Made by a program: the position numbers and the translations under genes. From contig JAUYSH010000074.1 in the NCBI GenBank assembly GCA_030696455.1, positions 32,159-96,158 of the forward strand: a stretch of 64,000 nt of DNA. The letters run 5' to 3'. Source of the DNA: Elusimicrobiota bacterium (lineage in GTDB: Bacteria; Elusimicrobiota; Elusimicrobia; UBA1565; UBA9628). The notes beneath the pieces were generated by a model. That model saw only the letters and a program-made list of their open reading frames with translations, was not told the DNA's origin and made no database searches. Shown piece after piece: positions 15,286-23,427 of the stretch (position 1 is its first letter; each line of letters starts with the position of its first letter).

Positions 15286-15313
15286 ATTATACCACGAGCC
15301 TTTCGTCCGTCAA
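15286..15313 (-). promoter_or_regulatory. Sigma-70 promoter of the cold-shock gene
   Basis: Minus strand: TTGACG (15308-15313), 16 nt, TATAAT (15286-15291). The strongest promoter match in the window. The expected start is near 15279. Confidence 0.85.
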
Positions 15314-15459
15314 GTACCATTTGTTACTGATTGGGGGGGGTATTTTGGCACCCTCCGTAGGGCCTAGAAAAGACCTATAAGCGCCGTCATAATGAGCCTA
15401 AACAACGCTTAATGGACGCATGTAGGCGCGCGGAGGCGCTGGAAACGTCCAAGAGCCGG

Positions 15460-15954
15460 TTATTTCGAGCCGGAGCGGGCTTTGCGGCGAGCTTCGGCGG
15501 CCGCCCAGCGCTTCTTCTCGTCCGGGGTTTCGACGAGCAGGGGCGGGATGGGGGCGGGGCGGCCGTGTTCGTCCACGGCGACCATGGTGACGAGGCAGGT
15601 GTTGGTGTGGACCCGGTTGCCGCCGGGCATGTCCTCGGCGTAGACCTCGACGCCGACCTCCATCGAGCTGCGGCCGGTGTGGTTGACCTGGGCCTTGGCG
15701 ATGAGGAAGGTGCCCACGTGGATGGGGACCAGGAACTCGACTCGCTCCATGGCCACGGTCACGCAGGGCTTGCGCGAGTGACGCATGGCGCACACCGAGG
15801 CGGCTTTGTCCACCATCTGCAGGACCTTGCCGCCGAAGACGGTGCCGTGCATGTTGGCGTCCGGCGGGAACATCAGGTCGGCGACGTCGGAGATGGAGTC
15901 TCGCGAGGGGCGCGGCGCCAGGCGGCGCTCGACCTTGGGGGATTTAGCGGCCAT
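15460..15954 (-). CDS. Acyl-CoA thioesterase, hotdog fold (YciA/BACH-like)
   Basis: 164 residues with one hotdog domain: DLMFPPDANMHGTVFGGKVLQMVDKAASVCAMRHS (N-x-x-G-x-x-F-G-G motif) and VEFLVPIHVGTFLIAKAQVNHTGRSSMEVGVEVYAED. It hydrolyses acyl-CoA thioesters in the cytosol. The start overlaps the end of the nitrilase gene by 11 nt, so it is the second gene of a two-gene operon. The lysine-rich C-terminal tail (KKRWAAAEARRKARSGSK) is common in this family. A cold-shock promoter lies downstream, reading the same way. Confidence 0.88.
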   Translation of the reverse strand: MAAKSPKVERRLAPRPSRDSISDVADLMFPPDANMHGTVFGGKVLQMVDKAASVCAMRHSRKPCVTVAMERVEFLVPIHVGTFLIAKAQVNHTGRSSMEVGVEVYAEDMPGGNRVHTNTCLVTMVAVDEHGRPAPIPPLLVETPDEKKRWAAAEARRKARSGSK

Positions 15955-16720
15955 AGTACCGGGGCCGCCGGTCCTCGAACAGGTCGCAGGCGGGATGGAC
16001 CTTCTTGTTCTTGGCGGTCCAGGCGTCGATCGTGACCACCGCGGCGGCCGGCTGCTCGGGCCCGAGACGGACGAGCAAGGTTCCGTTGGGGGAGACCATC
16101 TGGGACTGGCCGATATAGCGCAGGCCGCGCTCGACGCCGACCCGGTTGGCGGTCGCGGAAAAGACCCGGTTCTCGAGCGAGCGGATCTTCATGCCCTCGG
16201 GGGCCCACGGGAGGACCAGGTTGGAGGGATGGGCGATGATCTCCGCCCCCTTGAGGGCCAAGGTCCGGGCCGCTTCCGGGAAGAACCAGTCGAAGCAGAC
16301 CATCACGCCGACCGACACGCCCTTGACCTTCTCCGTCCAGAAGCCGGTGTCGCCGGGCGCGAAGAACTTCTTCTCGCCGCCGAAAAGGTGGGTTTTGCGG
16401 TACACGCGGCTCTTGCCGCCCTGCGCCAGGACCGCCGAGTTGAACAGCTTCGAGCCGGCTTTCTCGGGGAAGCCGGCGACGATCGCGCAGTCGCGGCTCG
16501 CGGCGTAGGCGCGCAGCAAGGTCACGAGGGGTCCGCGCGCGGTTTCGGCGCACTTGGCCGCTTCCTTCTTGTTCTTGAAATTGTAGCCGGAGGCGAAGAA
16601 CTCGGGCAGGACCCAGAGGTCGGCCTCCTGGCGGTCCATCAGCTCGAAGCACGCCTTGAGGTTCTGGGGCGCCTTGAGGAACTTGGGGGAGTTTTGGACG
16701 ACGCCGAGCCTGAATTCCAT
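15944..16720 (-). CDS. Carbon-nitrogen hydrolase (nitrilase superfamily)
   Basis: 258 residues. The Glu-Lys-Cys triad is visible: E40 (VLPEFFASGYNF), K109 (VYRKTHLFGGE) and C142 (GVMVCFDWFFPEAAR), followed by the IIAHPSNLVLPWAP segment. This branch hydrolyses small amides, often N-carbamoyl compounds or omega-amides, in the cytosol. The start at 16720 (MEFRLGVVQ) is chosen because -10 TACGAT (16728-16733) ends 7 nt before it; an ATG three codons upstream would overlap that box. It is in an operon with the thioesterase gene. Confidence 0.88.
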   Translation of the reverse strand: MEFRLGVVQNSPKFLKAPQNLKACFELMDRQEADLWVLPEFFASGYNFKNKKEAAKCAETARGPLVTLLRAYAASRDCAIVAGFPEKAGSKLFNSAVLAQGGKSRVYRKTHLFGGEKKFFAPGDTGFWTEKVKGVSVGVMVCFDWFFPEAARTLALKGAEIIAHPSNLVLPWAPEGMKIRSLENRVFSATANRVGVERGLRYIGQSQMVSPNGTLLVRLGPEQPAAAVVTIDAWTAKNKKVHPACDLFEDRRPRYYGR

Positions 16721-16727
16721 GGCGGGC

Positions 16728-16766
16728 ATCGTATCAAAAATAGGGGTCTCCTAAAATTTATAGAAT
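16728..16766. promoter_or_regulatory. Divergent -10 boxes for nitrilase (-) and methyltransferase (+)
   Basis: Minus-strand TACGAT at 16728-16733 (7 nt to the ATG) and plus-strand TAGAAT at 16761-16766 (6 nt to the GTG). The two leaderless-type promoters lie within a 52-nt intergenic gap. Confidence 0.6.
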
Positions 16767-16772
16767 CCGCGG

Positions 16773-17594
16773 GTGAGCAAGAAAGAGGCGCTGTCCTGGT
16801 GGCGGATGCACCTCGAAGACGACCCCCGGCGCCCCCACTCCCAGGTCAAGACGCAGATCGACGGCGTGGAGCGCTTCATGCGCCTGGAGCCGCGCTCGCG
16901 CGTCCTCGACCTCGGCTGCGGATCGGGCCGGCGCACGATCGAGCTCGCTCGCCGGGGCCACCGCGTCCTCGGAGTCGATCCCGACGAGCGCGCGCTCGCG
17001 GTCGCGCGCGCCTCGGCCAAGGGGGAGAAGCTCAACGTCCACTTCATGAAGGCGGACACGCGCGCGATCCCCTACCGCAGCGAGATCGACGCCGTGGTCA
17101 GCCTCGACGGCGCCTTCGGCCAGCTGCCCAACGACCGCGACGACCTGCGCTGCCTCGAGGCCGCGCGCAAGGCGCTGAAGCCCTCCGGCCTGCTGCTGCT
17201 CGACACTCTCAGCAAGGAGTGGCTGATGCGCCATTTCGAGCCGAATTACTGGGAGCAGGGCGAGGAGCGCAAAAGCTCCGTCGTGCTCGATCAGATCGGC
17301 TTCGATTTCGAGCGCGGACGCCTCGACAACCGCCGCGTCATCGTGGACGCCGACGGCACGCGAACCCCTTCCTTCATCAGCGTGCGGGTTTACACGCTGA
17401 CCGAGCTCAAGGCCCAGCTCGAGCGCGCCGGCCTGAACTATCTCCAGAGCTGGGGCGCCTTCGACGGCTCGGCCTACGGCATGGACAGCCCCCGGACGAT
17501 CGTGCTGGCCGAGCGTCCCCCGGAGAGATCGGCGAAGCCCGTCGACCCGGACGAACCGCCGTCCGCGCTCCGCATCAAGGGACGCAAAAGGTGA
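16773..17594 (+). CDS. Class I SAM-dependent methyltransferase
   Basis: 273 residues. SAM motif I is VLDLGCGSGRRTIELARRG; motif II is LGVDPDE; the acidic post-motif region is MKADTRAIPY; and motif IV is IDAVVSLDGAFGQL. C-terminal to the Rossmann domain is a beta region (RVIVDADGTRTPSFISVRVYTLTELKAQLERAGL) seen in small-molecule or tRNA-wobble-like methyltransferases; the substrate is unknown. The start is GTG at 16773 with TAGAAT 6 nt upstream and no Shine-Dalgarno. The stop overlaps the next gene's GTG (GTGA). Confidence 0.85.
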   Translation: MSKKEALSWWRMHLEDDPRRPHSQVKTQIDGVERFMRLEPRSRVLDLGCGSGRRTIELARRGHRVLGVDPDERALAVARASAKGEKLNVHFMKADTRAIPYRSEIDAVVSLDGAFGQLPNDRDDLRCLEAARKALKPSGLLLLDTLSKEWLMRHFEPNYWEQGEERKSSVVLDQIGFDFERGRLDNRRVIVDADGTRTPSFISVRVYTLTELKAQLERAGLNYLQSWGAFDGSAYGMDSPRTIVLAERPPERSAKPVDPDEPPSALRIKGRKR

Positions 17595-18910
17595 GGTGCG
17601 CGGCGCCCGCGCTCGGCGCCGGAGCGGCGCTGGCGGCGATGCTCTTCGCCTCCCGCCTGCCCATCACGCTCGACTTCATCCTGCCGCGCCGCGCCGGCTG
17701 GGCTTTGTTTTCTCTCGCGCATGAGGCGCTCTCGCGTCCCGGCCGGCGAGCGGCCTTCACCGGGGTCATCGTCCTCCTCCTGCTCGGCTCCTTGGCGCGG
17801 TTCGTATGGCTGCTCGCCGCAGCGGTCCGCGGACGGCGCTGGTCCGGGAGGGAATTCCTCGCGCGGGGCCTGCATCTCGCGCTCGTCCTGCTGTTGGCGC
17901 GGTGGTCCTTCGTGATCTGGTTCGAGGTGTCCCAGAAGGTCTGGTTCCCCTACGGCTCGATGAACGCCCTCGAGCCGGTCGCGAACCTTCTGGTCTGCTC
18001 CGCGATCCTGTTTTGCGCGATGACCGCCTCGCTGGCGAGCCTTTCGCCCGGACCGGCGCCGCTTCGGGCGGCGGCGGCGTGGACCGCGGCCAACGCCTTG
18101 GCCGCCTTCGCGGCGGTCTCTCTCTACGGCGCGTGGTCGCCCGTGGCCGCTTCCGCGGAGACCCGCCGGTTGTTCGTCGTCCTGACCGAGACGGAGGGGC
18201 GGCCGGATCAGACCGCGTACGATCTGCCGGTGGCGGCCGAACGGGACGTCGAGAAGTCCGGGGTGCGCCGGCTCGGGTCGCTGCGCGCGCTGTATGAGCG
18301 GCGGGCGAAGCTCATGGATCCCGCCGGGCTGCGCAGCGCCCTTATGCTCGGCGTCAAATATCAGGACGACCTCTCGCGCGCGCTTCTGCTCGATCATCTC
18401 TCCGTCGCGCCGCCCTCTCCCGGCGCGCTCGGGGCCTTGGGAGCGCTCGCCGACGAGGCCGCGCACCGCATCGGGCCGATGGGCGCCTCGCGCATCGCCG
18501 TGGCCTATGCCCGCCTCGGCGACGCGGCACAGGCCGCGGTCTGGGCGCGGCGCGGGGCCGAGGGTCCGCGCGGCATACCGGCGGGGTTGCTCGACCTGAC
18601 GGGGGGCGGCGCGCTGGGGCCGGGGCGCCTCTCGGGGAGGATCGAGGGCCTTAAGCCCCTGAGGATCGCTTTGTACCGTAAAACCGACCCCGCCGCGCCC
18701 TACCTGCTGGACGCCGCCGCCCTGGTGGCGTCCACGGAGCCGGATTCCCGCGGGCGCTTCGCGTTCGACGGGCTCCAGGCGGGGCGCTATTACCTCGCCT
18801 TCGCGTTCGAACCTCCGGGCCGGGAGTTGCGCGTGCGCGGCCATCGCGGGGATCTGACGCTCGCCGCCCGCAAGACCGCCCTCGCGCTTCCCCCATTGTC
18901 CATCCAATAG
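17591..18910 (+). CDS. Membrane protein with C-terminal carboxypeptidase-regulatory-like domain
   Basis: 439 residues starting at GTG 17591 inside the upstream stop (GTGA). The N-terminal half has about five membrane segments (LGAGAALAAMLFASRLPITL, GVIVLLLLGSLARFVWLLAA, LALVLLLARWSFVIWF, LLVCSAILFCAMTASLASL, AANALAAFAAVSLYG). A helical region of about 150 residues follows (LRSALMLGVKYQDDLSRALLLDHL). The last about 90 residues (LSGRIEGLKPLRIALYRKTD, GRFAFDGLQAGRYYLAFAFEP) form a typical Ig-like carboxypeptidase-regulatory domain. No family name is offered. Probably an envelope protein co-expressed with the methyltransferase. Confidence 0.75.
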   Translation: MRCAAPALGAGAALAAMLFASRLPITLDFILPRRAGWALFSLAHEALSRPGRRAAFTGVIVLLLLGSLARFVWLLAAAVRGRRWSGREFLARGLHLALVLLLARWSFVIWFEVSQKVWFPYGSMNALEPVANLLVCSAILFCAMTASLASLSPGPAPLRAAAAWTAANALAAFAAVSLYGAWSPVAASAETRRLFVVLTETEGRPDQTAYDLPVAAERDVEKSGVRRLGSLRALYERRAKLMDPAGLRSALMLGVKYQDDLSRALLLDHLSVAPPSPGALGALGALADEAAHRIGPMGASRIAVAYARLGDAAQAAVWARRGAEGPRGIPAGLLDLTGGGALGPGRLSGRIEGLKPLRIALYRKTDPAAPYLLDAAALVASTEPDSRGRFAFDGLQAGRYYLAFAFEPPGRELRVRGHRGDLTLAARKTALALPPLSIQ

Positions 18911-18949
18911 AGGGCCGAAGTGCCCATGACGGAGCGGTCCGCCCTGCCC

Positions 18950-18955
18950 TATAAT
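18950..18955 (+). promoter_or_regulatory. -10 box of the exported GNAT-like gene
   Basis: TATAAT, 7 nt before the ATG at 18963. It overlaps an earlier in-frame ATG (18954), which therefore cannot be the true start if this promoter is used. Confidence 0.7.
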
Positions 18956-18962
18956 GATGGCC

Positions 18963-20633
18963 ATGGCTACCCCTCTCTCCGCGTTCGCGTTGGCCGTCCT
19001 GCTCTCCGTGCCGTCCGCCGCGGGCGTCGTGGGCCGCGCTCCCCTTTCCTCGGCGCTCAGCATGGCCCAGGCCTCCCCGGCCTTCCAAGCGTCGATCCTC
19101 GCCCAGGTCCAGCAGGTCGCCTCGTTGAGCGGCCAGCCCGCGGCCACCATATCCCTCTCGCCGCTGACCGCCGCGGTCGCCGCCCCCGCTCCCGCCGCCG
19201 ATCTCTGGCGCCCCGAGGCCGCCCGCCTGGTGGCCGCCCTCGTCGCCCAGCCGCAGGTCCTGTCCCGGCATAAAGAGGATATCCGCGCCGCGCTCGGCGA
19301 GCAGGCCTACGAGCGCCTGACGCGGTCCGCGAGCCGCTTCGCCGCGAAGGCCCCGGCCAGCCCCGCGCTCCAGGAGCAGCTGGCCGGCGTCCGCCGGGAG
19401 CTCGACTTTGAGAATCCCGCGTCCGTGGAAGGGCTCGCCTCGCGCCTCAACTCCCTTTTCGAGAATACCCGCGCCCAGCCCGGGGCCGCGGAGGCCGGTC
19501 CCGTCGCCGCCGGTGAAGGCGGGACGCGCAAGCCGCTCGTCTCCTTGGTCCGCCCGGGGGAAACGCCGGCCATGTCCCCGTCCGAGCTCGAGGGGTATGT
19601 CGCCGAGCGTTCGGTGGTCACGCCTCGCGGCATGAAGCGCGTGAACTTCGCCTCCGGCGATTACAAGCCCGCCTACGACGCCGCCCTCCGGCGCCTGGGG
19701 GTCGACCTCGTCGTCATCAAGGCTCCGTCCCGCGCCGAGCTGGCCTCTTTCAAGGAAGAGGACGGCTATCACTTCAAATCCGAGTACCAGCGCTGGGTGA
19801 TGACCACGCGCACCCTCGAGGAGCACAAGACCGCCTTGGGCAAGGCCCAGCGCGTGCGCCAGTTCGAGAACCAGCTCGCCGCCAGCGCGAACATCCCCAC
19901 CCGGATCGTCCCGCTGACGGTCGAGGATTACGAGCGCTGGTATCCGGTGTACGAGGACGAAGTGGTCGGCAAGCCCGGCGGCAAGCGCAACGTGGCGCTC
20001 GATTTCGCGCGCAAGCAGGCCGAGAAGGGAACGCTCGAGGGTTGGTACGGCCTGTTCTACTACGACTCCGTCGACCCGACGAAGATCGTCGGCGGGGTGA
20101 TCATGAAGGCCTGGCCGGAGCGCGGGATGTTCGTGCTGGGCTACGCGGCCTACCGTCCCGCGCTCAAGGACGTCAACCCCTCGGTGCGCACCTTCGCCGA
20201 GTCGATGGGGCTGGCCCGGCGCCTGGGCTTCCCGGTCCTCAGCTTCGGCCAGGACACCAATTTCTTCGGCTACGACTACAGCCTCGGACTGATGTCGAAC
20301 AAGGCGGGCTTCCTGCTCACGCCCTATCCCGAGGACGAGCTCGTCCTGATGAAGGTCCTCGACGGGTCCAAGCCGGCCTCGGTCAAGAACGGCCAGGGCA
20401 AGACCGGCGGCTACTTCTTCTTCGGCGTCAAGCGGGACAGCCCGGTCGTCGAGCGCTACCTCCAGTCGAAGGAGTCGGGGGCTCCGAAGGAAGCCCAGGA
20501 CCTGCTCGGCTCTCAGCGATATTTCGACGGCGCGGTCGTTCCCGCGGGCGAGACGGTCGTCGGCTGGCACTACAAGGGCGACGACCCGAACCCCTTGCGC
20601 GTGCCCGTCGGCATCGACGTCAACGAGCTCTGA
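18963..20633 (+). CDS. Exported protein with a C-terminal GNAT/FemAB-like domain
   Basis: 556 residues. A signal peptide (MATPLSAFALAVLLSVPSAAG) is followed by an Ala/Pro/Ser-rich region with some helical content up to about residue 230. The last 300 residues (IPTRIVPLTVEDYERWYPVYEDEV, GWYGLFYYDSVDPTKIVGGVIMKAWPERGMFVLGYAAYRP, FAESMGLARRLGFPVLSFGQDTNFFGYDYSLGLMSNKAGF) resemble an acetyltransferase-type fold related to FemAB/GNAT. Finding that fold behind a signal peptide is unexpected, because acyl-CoA or aminoacyl-tRNA donors are cytosolic. The start is set by -10 TATAAT at 18950-18955. Confidence 0.72.
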   Translation: MATPLSAFALAVLLSVPSAAGVVGRAPLSSALSMAQASPAFQASILAQVQQVASLSGQPAATISLSPLTAAVAAPAPAADLWRPEAARLVAALVAQPQVLSRHKEDIRAALGEQAYERLTRSASRFAAKAPASPALQEQLAGVRRELDFENPASVEGLASRLNSLFENTRAQPGAAEAGPVAAGEGGTRKPLVSLVRPGETPAMSPSELEGYVAERSVVTPRGMKRVNFASGDYKPAYDAALRRLGVDLVVIKAPSRAELASFKEEDGYHFKSEYQRWVMTTRTLEEHKTALGKAQRVRQFENQLAASANIPTRIVPLTVEDYERWYPVYEDEVVGKPGGKRNVALDFARKQAEKGTLEGWYGLFYYDSVDPTKIVGGVIMKAWPERGMFVLGYAAYRPALKDVNPSVRTFAESMGLARRLGFPVLSFGQDTNFFGYDYSLGLMSNKAGFLLTPYPEDELVLMKVLDGSKPASVKNGQGKTGGYFFFGVKRDSPVVERYLQSKESGAPKEAQDLLGSQRYFDGAVVPAGETVVGWHYKGDDPNPLRVPVGIDVNEL

Positions 20634-20636
20634 GCG

Positions 20637-22538
20637 TCAGTACAGCGCGGTGTAGGAGTAGCTTTCCTTGGGGTACTTGCGCAGGCGCGCCTGCACCGTG
20701 TCGAGGCGCATCAACGCCGCGTCGGTCCCGTCGACGAACCCGCCCACGAGCGCCTTGGCGCCCGCGACGTCTCCCGAGGCCTTGATGCGGACGATCTTCT
20801 TCATCAGGCCCTCCACCGCCGCCGGCAGCTTGGCGTAATCGACGGCGAAGCGCTCGATCCCGTCGGGCCCCGCCTTCCATTCGAGCACGCCGGCCTTGAC
20901 GAAGGTTCCGATCTGCACGGCGGCGAGCTGGCTGTAAGGCTTGGGCGCGCCGCCGTCGGTGGTCATGCCGTTGGAGATGTGGCCGAAGCACCAGGCGAGC
21001 TCGTGGGTGTAGATCTCGCGCGCGAGGCGGTCGGAGACCAGTCCCTTGCGGCGCAGGAGCTCGACATACCACAACGCCCCGGTCTGCGCCTTGAGCTCCT
21101 CGAGCACGCCCTCCAGGCGCCCGCCGAAGATCTCGGCCGCGGTCTTGCCTTTGAGGCGCGAGTCGCTGTGCGGCCCGAGGTTGTGGGTCGCCTCGTGGAG
21201 GATGACCCCGATCAGCCCCGCCTCCTTGTCGGAGGAATAGCTCTCCAAGGCCTTGGCATCGAGCATCTCGCCCGCCTTCAAGCGGGCCGTCTTCTTGGAG
21301 TCGGCGTCCTCGAACAGGTTGGTCATGACCACGGTGCGCCGGCGGTTCTCCTCGGCGACTTTTCCCCAGTTGGGCAGGGACTGGCCGACGGTCGCGCCCA
21401 GCGGAGGCTTGGAGTCGCCGCTGTTGAGCACGATCTCGATGAAATCGGGCAGGGCGAAGGCGACCGAGCGGGCCTCGTAAGCGCCGCCGGAGAGCTTGGC
21501 CAGCGCGTCCTCCATCTCCTGGCGCAGGGGCGTGAGCTTGTCCTGCCAGGACAGCGAGGCCGCGTCGATGCGCGCGAAGGAGACGTGAAAGCCCGCCTTC
21601 TCCTGGCACGGGTCGAACTCGACCTCGTCGGGGGCGACGCGCAGGTACCACTTGCTGTTGCGGCCGTTCATGCGCGACCAGGCCTCGTCCGCCTCAGCCC
21701 AGTCCCCGGTCTCGAAGCCGTCGGCGGCGGCGAAAAGGTAGGACCTCAGGGCGGCTTCGTCGTCTCCCTGCGCCTCGGCCGCGCCGCGAAGCTCGGCGGC
21801 GACGAGCGCCATCTGCGGCCCGTACGCCTCGACCAACGGCGCGGCGGCGAGCTTGCCGTTTTTCTCGCGCACGACCGTGAACGGGTTCAGCAGGTCCTTG
21901 CCGTCGCGGCGCGACTTGAGCTCGTCGCACATCGCGCCGTCCTGGGCGAGCTTCTCCGGATAGGCGTCGGACTTGCGCGCCGGGAAGGAAGGCACGGCGC
22001 TGCAGAAGGGATCGCTTTGGGTCGCGGGCGCCTCGCACCACGGCCCGTGGTTGCGCTCGTATAGCGCCAGCGACGCCGCGTCTCCGGGAATCAGGGAGGC
22101 GAGCCAGCGTCGCCCGCCCTTTTGAACGGCATAGAGCTCGTCGATGATCCTTCCGGCGGCGACGATCCGGCGCACGAGCTCGCGCTCGGATTCGGGCGCC
22201 GAGCGGAAGTCGCTCAGAATGAGGTTGGGACGCCCCTGATCGAGTTCCTTTCGCACGGCCTCGCGGCGGCGCTCCTCCACCAGGAACTTGTAGGCGTGCT
22301 CGAACTCGGCGGTGAACTTCCCGTCCGCGACGAAGCGGGCCAACGCCTCGGCGTCGCCGACCCCCGCGAGATCGGTCGGACGCAAGGTCGTCGTGGCCTG
22401 CTCCGCCGGCAGCCAGAATAGCGGCACGCCCGTCTGCGCGGCCAGGCGGTTGAAGTCCGCGCGGGGCAAAGAGGGCGCGGCGAGGGCGGCGAGGGGGAAC
22501 GCGGCGGCCAGGAGGAAGAACGCGAGGGGCTTGATCAT
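20637..22538 (-). CDS. Exported zinc metallopeptidase, M49 (dipeptidyl-peptidase III)-like
   Basis: 633 residues with a signal peptide (MIKPLAFFLLAAAFPLAALAA). The zinc motif is HEATH at residues 448-452 (GVILHEATHNLGPHS), followed by GVLEELKAQ at about 478-485, which matches the second DPP III motif EE-x-x-A-E/Q whose Glu is the third zinc ligand. Classical DPP III has HEXXGH; the shorter HEXXH form occurs in some bacterial relatives. DPP III cuts dipeptides from peptide N-termini. An exported copy with three possible disulfide Cys near residues 170-200 is notable. -10 TAACCT ends 6 nt before the ATG. Its stop lies 3 nt from the convergent GNAT-like gene. Confidence 0.75.
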   Translation of the reverse strand: MIKPLAFFLLAAAFPLAALAAPSLPRADFNRLAAQTGVPLFWLPAEQATTTLRPTDLAGVGDAEALARFVADGKFTAEFEHAYKFLVEERRREAVRKELDQGRPNLILSDFRSAPESERELVRRIVAAGRIIDELYAVQKGGRRWLASLIPGDAASLALYERNHGPWCEAPATQSDPFCSAVPSFPARKSDAYPEKLAQDGAMCDELKSRRDGKDLLNPFTVVREKNGKLAAAPLVEAYGPQMALVAAELRGAAEAQGDDEAALRSYLFAAADGFETGDWAEADEAWSRMNGRNSKWYLRVAPDEVEFDPCQEKAGFHVSFARIDAASLSWQDKLTPLRQEMEDALAKLSGGAYEARSVAFALPDFIEIVLNSGDSKPPLGATVGQSLPNWGKVAEENRRRTVVMTNLFEDADSKKTARLKAGEMLDAKALESYSSDKEAGLIGVILHEATHNLGPHSDSRLKGKTAAEIFGGRLEGVLEELKAQTGALWYVELLRRKGLVSDRLAREIYTHELAWCFGHISNGMTTDGGAPKPYSQLAAVQIGTFVKAGVLEWKAGPDGIERFAVDYAKLPAAVEGLMKKIVRIKASGDVAGAKALVGGFVDGTDAALMRLDTVQARLRKYPKESYSYTALY

Positions 22539-22571
22539 GACCGAAGGTTAGCACTGTTGGGCGGAATTTGG

Positions 22572-22621
22572 CAAAAAAATACGCCCCGGCCGGCGCTGGA
22601 GGCGGATTCTCCAGCGCCGGC
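22572..22621 (-). terminator. Intrinsic terminator after the exported protein gene at 22633
   Basis: 13-bp perfect stem (GCCGGCGCTGGAG at 22589-22601, CTCCAGCGCCGGC at 22609-22621) and, on the minus strand, a T7 run (22573-22579). It lies just before the M49-like gene, read in the same direction. Confidence 0.85.
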
Positions 22622-22632
22622 GGGACGAAGGC

Positions 22633-23316
22633 CTAGCGGCTTTCCTGCTCCATATCCTGACGGGTGTCCGGGGTCATGTCCATATCCGGGGTCTCGATGG
22701 GCGGCTGAGCGCCGTTCTGCATCGTGAAGATCAGCCCGTCCAGATAGGGCGAGGACTTCCCGGCCTTCTCGAGCGCTTGCACCTGCTTGGCGAAGGAGCG
22801 GGCGTCCGCCGCGGTTCGCTGACCCTTCACGATGTCGTCGGCCAGGTTCAGGGTCAGGAAGTTCATGCGCTCGCTGTCCGACCGGGAGGACAGCTCGCCC
22901 GCCGCCCGGTCCACCTTGATGCGCTTGTCGAATTTCTCGAGCTCCGCGACCTTGTCCTCGGGAACCTCCCGGCTGATGACCTGCTCCAGGTGATCCCGGT
23001 TCTTTCCGATCATGGGGCGCGTCATGCCCTCCCGGTGCATGACGGTCCTCTTCCAGGGGCCGTTATCCTCCCAGACGAGCCGGTTTTCCTCGACCGTGCC
23101 CGGCTGACCGTAGCGGTCGATGAGCATCCTCGCCTCGGTCTGGACGCTCTTCGGCCATTTTTGAATGACCATCTCAGCCGACCCGCTCTCGACGGCGGCC
23201 TCGGACGCGGTCTCGACGTTGCTTTGCGCGTAAACGATACCGGCCGCGGACGCCAGAACCGCGGCGAAGCCCAGGCCCGCGATACGGCTCCGGGTCAAGC
23301 CTTCGAATTTGATCAT
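22633..23316 (-). CDS. Exported protein of unknown function
   Basis: 227 residues with a signal peptide (GLGFAAVLASAAGIVYAQ). The core (MLIDRYGQPGTVEENRLVWEDNGPWKRTVMHREGM, DHLEQVISREVPEDKVAELEKFDKRIKVDRAAGELSSRSDSERMNFLTLNLADDIVKG) belongs to a widespread bacterial family with no assigned role that I know of. The C-terminus is rich in Met, Asp and Pro (IETPDMDMTPDTRQDME). It has a conventional leader: -10 TATAAT (23353-23358), about 30 nt, and a strong Shine-Dalgarno (GAGGAGG). Its own terminator follows. A leader with a strong Shine-Dalgarno is uncommon here and suggests high expression. Confidence 0.85.
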   Translation of the reverse strand: MIKFEGLTRSRIAGLGFAAVLASAAGIVYAQSNVETASEAAVESGSAEMVIQKWPKSVQTEARMLIDRYGQPGTVEENRLVWEDNGPWKRTVMHREGMTRPMIGKNRDHLEQVISREVPEDKVAELEKFDKRIKVDRAAGELSSRSDSERMNFLTLNLADDIVKGQRTAADARSFAKQVQALEKAGKSSPYLDGLIFTMQNGAQPPIETPDMDMTPDTRQDMEQESR

Positions 23317-23427
23317 TGCATTACCTCCTCAGAAAATTTTCAGCCGAAGCGCATTATATCCCGGCCCCGTGGGCCCGGCCATGGAGGCAGGGCAACCGTT
23401 TGTGGACGGACGTGTGGCGGGGTTCGC

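Noticed and set aside
15785..18910. A 1041-codon plus-strand open frame
   Set aside because: Only the last 439 codons (from GTG 17591) are protein-like. The rest is antisense to the thioesterase/nitrilase genes and out of frame with the methyltransferase, a common artefact at this GC content.
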